A program made the translations under genes and the position numbers. The notes under the pieces were generated by a model. It saw nothing but the letters and a program-made list of their open reading frames with translations. It made no database searches and was not told the origin of the DNA. Below, piece after piece: positions 1-7,355 of a DNA stretch of 7,355 nucleotides. Origin of the DNA: DATJSJ01 sp035504175 (GTDB lineage: Bacteria; Pseudomonadota; Alphaproteobacteria; Acetobacterales; Acetobacteraceae). Each line of letters starts with the position of its first letter. Positions within the stretch are counted from its first letter, which is position 1. The stretch is taken from positions 1 to 7,355 of the forward strand of contig DATJSJ010000303.1 in assembly GCA_035504175.1 (NCBI GenBank), written 5' to 3'.

Positions 1-810
<810 letters not shown>

Positions 811-828
811 GGCGCCATCTCCGCGCGT

Positions 829-849
829 CGGGCGGCGCTCAGCCGCCCG
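829..849 (-). promoter_or_regulatory. Intercistronic hairpin between binding-protein and ATPase genes
   Basis: A perfect 8-bp GC stem (829-836 paired with 842-849) with a 5-nt loop lies in the transcribed gap between the binding-protein stop (895) and the ATPase start (810). No T-run follows on the minus strand, so it is not a classic intrinsic terminator. In other ABC importer operons, hairpins after the binding-protein gene protect the upstream mRNA or attenuate downstream expression, as shown for malE-malF. That role here is inferred. Confidence 0.5.
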
Positions 850-875
850 TCACAGCTCCGGCAAAGATAGTCCCG

Positions 876-904
876 CCGATCACAGGCCCTCCGATCACAG
901 CCCT
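876..904. repeat. 15/14-bp imperfect tandem duplication spanning a stop codon
   Basis: Two adjacent copies, 876-890 and 891-904, share CCGATCACAG followed by GGCCCT in the first copy and GCCCT in the second, which is one base shorter. The right copy contains the binding-protein stop codon (895-897) and the left copy contains a second in-frame TGA (880-882). The stop is therefore duplicated: readthrough would add only Ser-Glu-Gly-Leu. It is probably a slippage duplication. Confidence 0.7.
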
Positions 905-1893
905 TGGGCGATCAGCCCGTCGATCGTCTTCTTGTTGATCACCAGGATGTCGTTCCACGCGACCGTACGGTTGGCCTGGTCCACCGTCGCCTTGCCGAGG
1001 CCGGGCACGTCCAGCCCGTCGGTGATCGGCTCACCCTTCAGTACGCGCGAGGCAACGGCGACCATGGCGTAGCCGGCGTCGATCGGGCTCCACAGGAAGC
1101 CCTCCTTGATCGTGCCATCCATGATCATCGGCTTGGCCTGCGACGGCACCACCGTGCCGACCACCATGACCTTGTCGGCGAGATGCTTCTGCCGTACCGC
1201 GATGCCGGCGCCGATCGGCCCGTTCGAGCCGAAGCCGAGGATGCCGCGCAGATCGGGGAACGCCTTCAGCACGTCGAGCGTGGTGCGGACGCTGGTATCG
1301 ACCTCGTCGGCGCCGGGATAGCGGCTCGCCGCGAGCTTCATCTTCGGGTAGTGCGCCTTCTGGTAGGCAATCGCCGCATCGGCCCATTTGTTGTGCAGCG
1401 GCGTGGTCAGCGTTCCGACATAGACGACGTATTCGCCTTCCTCGCCCATGAAGCCGGCGAGCGCCTGCATCTGCTCCTCGCCGAACTTGACGGAGTCGAT
1501 CAGCTCCACGTCCCAGGTGCGACCGTCCTGGTCGGGACCTTCCTGGGTGATCACCGGAATCTTTGCCGCCTGCGCCCGCTGCAGCACCGGCGCCAGCACC
1601 TTCACGTCGAGCGGCACGAGCCCGATCACGTCGACCCGGCGGGCGATCAGATCCTCGACCAGCCGCACCTGCTGCGCCGGATCGACATGCGCCGGTCCGA
1701 CCATCGAGGTGTCGATGCCGAACTCCTTGCCGCCGCGGGTCAGGCCCTTGTTGACCAGATTGAACCAGGGAATGCCGGTGATCTTGACCACGGTGACCAT
1801 GGTCGGCTCCGCCGCCGCGGCGAGGCGCGGTCCGGCGGCCGCAGCCGCCGCTCCCGCGGCCAGCAATTGGAGCGTTTGACGTCGCTGCAGCAT
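895..1893 (-). CDS. Periplasmic sugar-binding protein of an ABC importer (LsrB/RhaS/RbsB-like, type I fold)
   Basis: 332-residue solute-binding protein that would capture a sugar-like ligand in the periplasm and deliver it to the importer encoded downstream. The N-terminus has a twin-arginine-like start (Arg4-Arg5 followed by TLQLL), an Ala-rich hydrophobic stretch, and a likely cleavage near residue 28 after LAAAA. The mature part starts with a beta strand (VTVVKITGIPWF, 33-44) and keeps the family landmarks: DPAQQVRLVEDLIARRVD at 71-88, IGLVPLD at 90-96, IPVITQEGP at 112-120, and a C-terminal DVPGLGKATV at 295-304 that resembles LsrB. Length is normal for the family. The ATG at 1893 is preceded by GGGAGGA with a 6-base spacer. 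The ATPase gene follows 84 bases later. Ligand is unknown: an AI-2/rhamnose-type name would rest on family resemblance only. Confidence 0.92.
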   Translation of the reverse strand: MLQRRQTLQLLAAGAAAAAAGPRLAAAAEPTMVTVVKITGIPWFNLVNKGLTRGGKEFGIDTSMVGPAHVDPAQQVRLVEDLIARRVDVIGLVPLDVKVLAPVLQRAQAAKIPVITQEGPDQDGRTWDVELIDSVKFGEEQMQALAGFMGEEGEYVVYVGTLTTPLHNKWADAAIAYQKAHYPKMKLAASRYPGADEVDTSVRTTLDVLKAFPDLRGILGFGSNGPIGAGIAVRQKHLADKVMVVGTVVPSQAKPMIMDGTIKEGFLWSPIDAGYAMVAVASRVLKGEPITDGLDVPGLGKATVDQANRTVAWNDILVINKKTIDGLIAQGL

Positions 1894-1938
1894 GATGCGT
1901 CCTCCCGACCGGGCGCTGCGCCCAAAGTTTTGCCGGGC

Positions 1939-1966
1939 AGAATGGCGATCCGGGCCTCGCTGTCAA
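1939..1966 (-). promoter_or_regulatory. Candidate sigma-70 promoter for the binding-protein gene
   Basis: On the minus strand a perfect TTGACA (-35, at 1961-1966) is followed after 16 bases by CATTCT (-10, at 1939-1944), which keeps the important second A and last T of the -10 consensus. Transcription would start near 1932, giving a leader of about 39 bases before the ATG at 1893. The match is by eye; the -10 is only 3 of 6. Confidence 0.4.
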
Positions 1967-2022
1967 TCCAGCCGGAAGCGGCCTGCACGCGCGAAGATTG
2001 CAGGATCGTAATGCACGCGCCG

Positions 2023-2045
2023 GCGATCACGGCGCGCGTGATCGC
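2023..2045 (-). terminator. Hairpin just after the oxidoreductase stop (terminator-like or mRNA-stabilising)
   Basis: A perfect 9-bp stem (2023-2031 with 2037-2045, arm GCGATCACG) and a 5-nt loop start four bases after the oxidoreductase stop codon. It is upstream of the candidate promoter for the binding-protein gene. No U-tract follows, so Rho-independent termination is doubtful. It could instead end or protect the 3' end of the upstream message. The structure is plain in the sequence; the role is inference. Confidence 0.5.
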
Positions 2046-2048
2046 GGG

Positions 2049-3182
2049 TCAGGTCGGAACCGTGAGCCAGGCCTGCTCGCGCGCCGAGCGGTAGATCGTC
2101 TCCACCGTGCGCTGCACCGCCAGCCCCTCGCGGAAATCCGCATGGCCCCGCGGATCGCCGGCGATCGCCAGCAGCAGGTCGCGCACCTCGATGGTCTTGA
2201 GGTCGTTGAAGCCGATCTGATGCCCGGCGGCGACGCAGAACGCGCCGTACGGCTCGTGCTCCGGCCCGGCCAGGATGCGGCGGAAGCCGCGCCGCCCGGT
2301 CGGATCGCCGGTCAGGTACAGCTCCAGCTCGTTGAACCGCTCCTGCGTGAAGGCGATCGCGCCGCGGCTGCCGGAGATCTCGAACTCGTGCCGCATCTTG
2401 CGCCCGGTCGCGACCCAGTTGGCCTCGATCGAGCCGCTGGCGCCGCCGGCGAAGCGCAGATGCGCGCGGGCGATGTCGTCGACCTCCACGGCGCGCCGCT
2501 CGCGCGCGCCGGGGGCCACCGGACGCGTGGGGATGGCGGTGACGACGTCGCCCAGCACACGCTCGATCGGCCCCACCAGGTAGCGCGCGGCGGCGATGAT
2601 ATGGCTGCCGATATCGGCGAGCGCGCCGCCACCGCCGGCCGGGTCGAGCCGCCAGGTCCAGGGCGCCTCGGCATCGGTCATGTAGTCCTCGGCATGGATG
2701 CCCTGGAAGTTGCGCACCTCGCCGATCTCGCCGCTCGTGATGATGTCGCGCGCCAGGCGCAGCATCGGGTTCTTGAGGTAGTTGAAGCCGACCGCGGTGA
2801 CCCGGCCGGCCTGCGTCGCCGCCTGTGTCATCGCCTCGGCATCGGCGGCTGTCGGCGCCAGCGGCTTCTCGCAATAGACGTGCTTGCCGGCGGCGAGTGC
2901 GGCCAGCGCCATCTCCTTGTGCATCACGTTCGGCGTGGTGATGGCGACGACGTCGACGGCCGGGTCGGCGACCAGCGCCCGCCAGTCGCCGGTCGAGCGG
3001 CGGAAGCCGAGCGCCGCCGCGGCCGAGGCGGCGAGCGCCTCCGTGGCGTCGGCCAGCACATCGAGTTCGGCCGCGACCGGCAGGGAGAAGACGCGGTTGG
3101 CATTGGCAAAGGCGAAGGCGTGCGTCCGGCCCATGAAGCCGGACCCGATCAGGCCGATGCCGAGGCGGGCTGGTGCGGTCAT
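2049..3182 (-). CDS. Gfo/Idh/MocA-family NAD(P)-dependent oxidoreductase
   Basis: 377-residue cytoplasmic dehydrogenase expected to oxidise or reduce a sugar, inositol or related polyol using NAD(P). The N-terminal Rossmann domain opens with GIGLIGSGFMG (8-18), followed by AITTPN (80-85) and the family signature CEKPLA with Lys106. The C-terminal domain has a Gly-rich run ending in DIGSH with Asp190 and His194, the usual catalytic pair. The position three after that His, often Asp in relatives, is Ala197. GFNYLKNP (132-139) and GHQIGFNDLK near the C-terminus match a subgroup common in sugar-uptake operons. The start is ATG at 3182, with GGGAG six bases upstream; an upstream in-frame ATG (3248) adds 22 unconserved residues and was not used. 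It sits 155 bases before the binding-protein gene on the same strand, implying a shared catabolic task. Its substrate is unassigned. Confidence 0.92.
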   Translation of the reverse strand: MTAPARLGIGLIGSGFMGRTHAFAFANANRVFSLPVAAELDVLADATEALAASAAAALGFRRSTGDWRALVADPAVDVVAITTPNVMHKEMALAALAAGKHVYCEKPLAPTAADAEAMTQAATQAGRVTAVGFNYLKNPMLRLARDIITSGEIGEVRNFQGIHAEDYMTDAEAPWTWRLDPAGGGGALADIGSHIIAAARYLVGPIERVLGDVVTAIPTRPVAPGARERRAVEVDDIARAHLRFAGGASGSIEANWVATGRKMRHEFEISGSRGAIAFTQERFNELELYLTGDPTGRRGFRRILAGPEHEPYGAFCVAAGHQIGFNDLKTIEVRDLLLAIAGDPRGHADFREGLAVQRTVETIYRSAREQAWLTVPT

Positions 3183-3366
3183 GGCGTTCTCCCTGGCGAT
3201 GGCGGCGGCATGCGGACGGGCGCAACCCGAGCCGGCCGCGCGCCGCACGGCTCCGGGGCGCCAGACTGGGCCGCGAGGATGACGCGATTTTCAGGCAAGG
3301 GCCATGCACGTCGCACGGGGCGGGCCTAGAGTCGCCGACGCCCCTCACCTTGCCGAGGAGACCGCG

Positions 3367-4011
3367 ATGCCCCTCATCCGAACAGCCCTTCTTGCCGGCG
3401 CGTCGGCGCTCGCCGTGGCCGGCCTGGCCGGCCTCGCCCAGGCGCGGACGCCGCAGACCCACGTGCTGACGATCCAGCTCCCGGGCGGCGGCATGGAGCA
3501 GGTCCGCTACACCGGCGCGATCCCGCCGCAAGTCGTGCTGCAGCCGATGCCCGCGCCGATGCCGATGGCCTTCGCGCCGATGTTCGGCGCGGATTCACCC
3601 TTCGCCATGCTGGACCGCATCTCGGCCGAGATGGACCAGCAGGCGATGGCAATGATGCGCGAGGTCGCGGCGATGCAGCGGGGCCTGCCGAGCCCTGACC
3701 AGCTTATCCAGCCCGGTCTGGCCGCGCCGCCGCCGGGTGGCGCCGGCTACGGCTTCATCGCCGATCTCAGCGGCCGCGGCGTCTGCACCCAGAGCGTCAG
3801 CATCACCGTCCCCGCCGGCGGCGGCGCACCGCACGTCGTGCGTCACGCGTCCGGCGATTGCGGCCATCTCGGCCGCGGCGTCGCGCCGGCCGCGCAGCCG
3901 ACGGCGCCGGCGCGGGTTCCGGGCATGATCGAGGTCAGGACGCCGGTGCGCCCGGCCGGGCAGCCGGCCTACGCCGGGCTGGTGCATCCGGTCGCCGCCT
4001 GGCGCGACTGA
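3367..4011 (+). CDS. Secreted methionine-rich protein of unknown function
   Basis: 214-residue protein I do not recognise. Residues 1-26 form a clear Sec signal peptide: Arg5, a long Ala/Leu/Val core, then AQA before Arg27. The mature part begins with a short strand-like segment (THVLTIQLPGGG). It then has a Met-rich segment, residues 61-103, with ten methionines in 43 positions. This includes MPAPMPM (61-67) and a probable amphipathic helix, SAEMDQQAMAMMREVAAM (86-103). A C-terminal part with Cys140 and Cys165, about 24 residues apart, could hold one disulfide in the periplasm, and a Pro/Ala-rich tail follows. The start is ATG at 3367 with GAGGAG upstream; the longer ATG at 3304 would hide the signal peptide. 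It is divergent from the oxidoreductase across 184 bases in which I see no convincing promoter (a weak TAGAGT -10 at 3327-3332), and convergent with the cyclase. Export is well supported; metal or oxidant handling is speculation. Confidence 0.8.
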   Translation: MPLIRTALLAGASALAVAGLAGLAQARTPQTHVLTIQLPGGGMEQVRYTGAIPPQVVLQPMPAPMPMAFAPMFGADSPFAMLDRISAEMDQQAMAMMREVAAMQRGLPSPDQLIQPGLAAPPPGGAGYGFIADLSGRGVCTQSVSITVPAGGGAPHVVRHASGDCGHLGRGVAPAAQPTAPARVPGMIEVRTPVRPAGQPAYAGLVHPVAAWRD

Positions 4012-4025
4012 CGCGCCGATCCGCC

Positions 4026-4051
4026 GCGGGTCTGGCACCGGCCGGGCCCGC
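4026..4051 (+). terminator. GC-rich hairpin in the convergent intergenic gap
   Basis: An 11-bp stem (4026-4036 with 4041-4051) closed by the loop ACCG starts 15 bases after the stop of the secreted-protein gene. Two pairs, at 4031/4046 and 4033/4044, are G-U in the plus-strand transcript and become A-C mismatches in the minus-strand one. The fold therefore favours transcripts from the left. There is no T-tract, so efficiency as an intrinsic terminator is uncertain. Confidence 0.5.
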
Positions 4052-4067
4052 AATGGCGCCGAGCGGC

Positions 4068-5603
4068 TCAGCCCGCATCCGGCGCGTCGCGGCCAATGCG
4101 GGCGCGGTAATGCGTGCGCTTCGCCTCATACATGCGCTCGTCGGCGCGATGCGCGATCGCTTCCATCCGGTCGCCCGGCCGTGCCACCGCCCAGCCGGCC
4201 GCCAGCGACAGCGCGACCCCCGGATAGAACTGGTTGTTGACCTCCACCAGCCGGTCGATCTGCTCCAGCATCTGCTCGGCGCCGCGCTCGTCGGTGCCCG
4301 GCATCAGCACGGCGAACTCGTCGCCGCCGGTGCGGGCGATGTGACAGCCAGGCGTCGCTGCCTTGCCCAGCACCTCACCCGCCCGCCGCAGCAGACCGTC
4401 GCCGGTGGCGTGGCCGAGCAGGTCGTTGACCTGCTTCAATCCGTTGAGGTCGACGATGATCACGGCGACGGGGAACGGGCCGCGCCGCTCCAGCCGGTTC
4501 AGCTCCTCATCGTAGAAGGCGCGGTTGCACAGCTTGGTCAGCGCGTCGTGCCGGCCGAGGAATTCCAGATACGCCTCCGCCTTCTTGCGCGCGGTGATGT
4601 CGGTCAATGCCACCTGCACCAGCGACCAGTCACGCTCGTAGCCCGGCAGGACGGAGAATTGCAGGTGCAGGTGCAGTTCCTCGCCGCCCAGCGCGTAGTT
4701 CACCACCTCGCGCTGCTGGAACAGCTTGCCGTGCCAGAGATCGATGAGCTGCTCCTTGAACGGGGCGCGCATCCGGTCGCGGAAGATGTCCGGCAGGCGC
4801 CGCAGCAGCGTCGCGCGGTCGGGCGCGCCGAACATCTCCAGCGTGTAGCGGTTGACGTCGATGACGCGGATCTCGCGCATGCAGCGGTGCACGAAGGCCT
4901 CGTGGACGTCGGTGAACACGCGGAAATCCTGGATGCCCTGCTCGCGCACGTCGTCGATCAGCCGCTTGATCGCGCTGAAATCCTCGACCCAGAGGGAGAC
5001 CGGCGAGTGCTCGAAGATGCCGCGCGCATAAGCCTCGCTGACCGCCTGCGCGCGGCGCGCGCTCTCCCGCTCGGTCACGTCATCGGCGCAGAGCAGCACG
5101 CGCTCCCAGCCCGCCTCGTGCCCGGGCAGGATGGTGCCCCGGAGCGCCAGATCGAGCCGCTGCCCCTGCAGCGTGTAATTCACCGCCTGGCTCGTGAAAC
5201 CTTGCTGGCCCTCCCAGAGCTGCACCAGCTCCTGGACGTGCGTCTGCAGCATCTCGTCGCGGAAAACCTGTTGCAGGTTGTCGACCAGATGCCCGAGGTC
5301 GCGCGCGCCGAACAGGGCAAGCGTGTGCGGGTTCACCGCCAGCACGCGAATCCGGCTGGCGCAGGCGCGCACCCGCTCCGGATCCTCGGCGAGCCAGCGG
5401 CCCAGATCCGTGACCCCCTCGGCCCGCCACCGCGTGAACAGCGCGCGCACGCCGCTGAAATCCTCGAGCCAGAGCGAGATCGGCGCAAGCTGAAACGTGG
5501 CGTCCCGGATCAGCGGGTCATGCCCTGCGGCGCCCGCCCCGGCGGCGGCGGACCGCGCCGGGTCCCGGGATACGAACGCAGTGGCCTCGAGAGTCGACGA
5601 CAT
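4068..5603 (-). CDS. Diguanylate cyclase with two tandem PAS-like sensor domains
   Basis: 511-residue cytoplasmic enzyme expected to make cyclic di-GMP from two GTP. There are no membrane segments. Two homologous PAS-like repeats, about residues 38-180 and 198-340, lie exactly 160 residues apart: PISLWLEDFS at 41 against PVSLWVEDFS at 201, with VNPHTLALFGA and VNRYTLEMFGA, then FRDEM and FRDRM, at matching offsets. Each ends in a D(V/I)T linker (DDVTERE, TDITARK). The GGDEF domain starts at HDALTKLCNR (352-361), has VDLNGLKQVND (384-394) and an intact GGDEF at 426-430, and ends with ADERMYEAKR. The inhibitory RxxD position, five residues before GGDEF, reads TPGC, so product feedback at that site is unlikely. 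I chose ATG 5603; GAGGAAG lies 12 bases upstream, a long spacing. ATG 5624 is possible but lacks a ribosome site. A minus-strand TGTAAT at 5634-5639 could be the -10 and would fit the shorter start. The bound signal is unknown. Confidence 0.92.
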   Translation of the reverse strand: MSSTLEATAFVSRDPARSAAAGAGAAGHDPLIRDATFQLAPISLWLEDFSGVRALFTRWRAEGVTDLGRWLAEDPERVRACASRIRVLAVNPHTLALFGARDLGHLVDNLQQVFRDEMLQTHVQELVQLWEGQQGFTSQAVNYTLQGQRLDLALRGTILPGHEAGWERVLLCADDVTERESARRAQAVSEAYARGIFEHSPVSLWVEDFSAIKRLIDDVREQGIQDFRVFTDVHEAFVHRCMREIRVIDVNRYTLEMFGAPDRATLLRRLPDIFRDRMRAPFKEQLIDLWHGKLFQQREVVNYALGGEELHLHLQFSVLPGYERDWSLVQVALTDITARKKAEAYLEFLGRHDALTKLCNRAFYDEELNRLERRGPFPVAVIIVDLNGLKQVNDLLGHATGDGLLRRAGEVLGKAATPGCHIARTGGDEFAVLMPGTDERGAEQMLEQIDRLVEVNNQFYPGVALSLAAGWAVARPGDRMEAIAHRADERMYEAKRTHYRARIGRDAPDAG

Positions 5604-5740
5604 GGCGGTACCGGGCTTCCTCATGTTCGGCGCATTACAAGCGGGCGGCCAGCGGCCGATCGTGAACGCAGCGTCACAGCGACGAGGCAAGCTCTGGCGT
5701 GGCGCGGGCTTGCGCGGCGACGCGGTCGAGGCCAACCATC

Positions 5741-5787
5741 GCCGCCGCCGCGCCCACCGGAAGCGGCGCCGGCGGGCGGCAGGGAGG
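5741..5787 (+). promoter_or_regulatory. aspA leader: long GC hairpin abutting a strong ribosome-binding site
   Basis: 5741-5750 can pair with 5770-5780 (10 bp, one bulged G at 5774), continued by 5751-5754 with 5765-5768 after a bulge at 5769, leaving a 10-nt loop. The 3' arm ends at the base before the ribosome site AGGGAGG (5781-5787), which is nine bases before the aspA ATG. Such placement could tune translation, but GC-rich low-complexity DNA folds easily by chance. No clear -35/-10 pair was seen for aspA in the 193-bp divergent gap. Confidence 0.35.
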
Positions 5788-5796
5788 CAGTGAGCG

Positions 5797-7185
<1,389 letters not shown>

Positions 7186-7197
7186 CGGATTGTAGAC

Positions 7198-7237
7198 AAG
7201 GCCAGGGCGCGCTGCCCCCTGGACCCCCGGCAAAGGC
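7198..7237. repeat. GC-rich palindromic intergenic element, likely dispersed and truncated; may terminate aspA
   Basis: About 40 bases starting 12 bases after the aspA stop contain CCAGGG (7202-7207) and CCCTGG (7217-7222), a 6-bp stem with a 9-nt loop, followed by GGACCCCCGGCAAAGGC. This arrangement resembles intergenic GC-rich repeats that I recall from Acetobacteraceae and relatives, where a further dyad normally follows. Here it stops where the IS-like sequence begins. The hairpin could act as the aspA transcription end. That it is repeated elsewhere cannot be shown from one copy. Confidence 0.4.
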
Positions 7238-7240
7238 TAG

Positions 7241-7355
7241 GAGCCTGTCCCGGTAACGGCAGGAATTAGCTCGACGCGGCGTGGCCTGGGATGATTCTGT
7301 GTCTGCATGAGGAAGGTATTTCGTCCCTGGAAGACCGATGAAATCTGGCTGCTGC
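7241..7355 (+). mobile_element. Left end of an insertion sequence, probably IS1182 type (truncated by the window)
   Basis: The sequence changes character at about 7241. GAGCCTGTCCCGGTAACG is a plausible left terminal inverted repeat, immediately preceded by the palindromic tetranucleotide CTAG (7237-7240), a candidate target duplication. Sixty-six bases further in, a transposase reading frame starts. The local sequence is less GC-rich than the flanking genes. The other end and the matching inverted repeat lie outside the window, so the exact boundary is an estimate. Confidence 0.6.
7307..7355 (+). CDS. Transposase N-terminus, IS1182-family-like (partial)
   Basis: Only the first 16 codons are visible, reading MRKVFRPWKTDEIWLL. 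The pattern x-K-x-F-R-P-W-x-x-D-x-x-W-L-L matches the conserved N-terminus I know for IS1182-family DDE transposases, which continue with PPS and a hydrophobic helix. It would catalyse cut-and-paste movement of the element. The ATG at 7307 has only a weak purine stretch (TGGGA, about 7287-7291) upstream, usual for transposases. The call rests on a short peptide, so family membership is likely but not certain, and intactness cannot be judged. Confidence 0.65.
   Translation, partial: MRKVFRPWKTDEIWLL

Noticed and set aside
3183..3248. Upstream ATG extending the oxidoreductase by 22 residues
   Set aside because: The extra residues precede the Rossmann strand without similarity to the family, and a good ribosome site lies just before the ATG at 3182.
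904..3329. Two long plus-strand open frames (904-2094 and 1998-3329) antisense to the binding protein and oxidoreductase
   Set aside because: They mirror well-supported minus-strand genes, have low-complexity Arg/His/Asp-rich translations, and lack sensible ribosome sites.
3304..3366. Upstream ATG extending the secreted protein by 21 residues
   Set aside because: It would bury the signal peptide, and GAGGAG precedes the ATG at 3367.
1963..3531. 522-codon minus-strand frame overlapping the oxidoreductase and the secreted-protein gene
   Set aside because: It is a shifted reading of the oxidoreductase gene with Arg-rich low-complexity sequence and no conserved motif.
5604..5796. Small ORFs in the gap between the cyclase and aspA
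   Set aside because: Open frames here are continuations of antisense frames with Arg-rich translations and no start signals. The gap is better read as a divergent regulatory region.

Overview
The window is GC-rich chromosomal DNA from what is most likely an alphaproteobacterium. Three things point that way: a rhizobial/rhodospirillal-style sugar-uptake locus, strong G/C bias at third codon positions, and a GC-rich palindromic intergenic element near the right end that resembles repeats remembered from Acetobacteraceae. The family-level guess is inference. No taxonomic marker is present.

Left half, minus strand (about 1-3182): three co-oriented genes read right to left. They encode a Gfo/Idh/MocA-family NAD(P)-dependent oxidoreductase (3182-2049), a Tat-type periplasmic sugar-binding protein of the LsrB/RhaS/RbsB class (1893-895), and the N-terminal 270 residues of a CUT2-type sugar ABC ATPase (810-1, running off the window). 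Permeases presumably follow beyond the left edge. Both intergenic gaps carry a perfect short-loop hairpin. The gap before the binding-protein gene also has a TTGACA-type promoter candidate, so that gene can probably be transcribed separately and made in excess of the ATPase. The likely joint job is import of a sugar or polyol and its first oxidation; the substrate cannot be read from sequence.

Middle (3367-4011, plus strand): a secreted protein of unknown function with a clear Sec signal peptide, a strikingly methionine-rich stretch and two cysteines. It is divergent from the oxidoreductase and convergent with the next gene. A strong GC hairpin lies in the 56-bp convergent gap.

Right half: a minus-strand diguanylate cyclase (5603-4068) has two PAS-like sensor repeats exactly 160 residues apart and an intact GGDEF motif, but no canonical inhibitory RxxD site. 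Divergent from it is a full-length aspartate ammonia-lyase, aspA (5797-7185, plus). Just after aspA lies a short palindromic GC-rich element, abruptly followed at about 7241 by what looks like the left end of an IS1182-type insertion sequence. Its transposase begins at 7307 and is cut by the window edge.

No tRNA, rRNA, CRISPR array or recognised riboswitch was seen, and no gene-free stretch exceeds 300 bases. Most of the window is ordinary metabolism. The items most worth a second look are the Met-rich secreted protein, the duplicated-sensor cyclase, and the IS junction inside a palindromic repeat.
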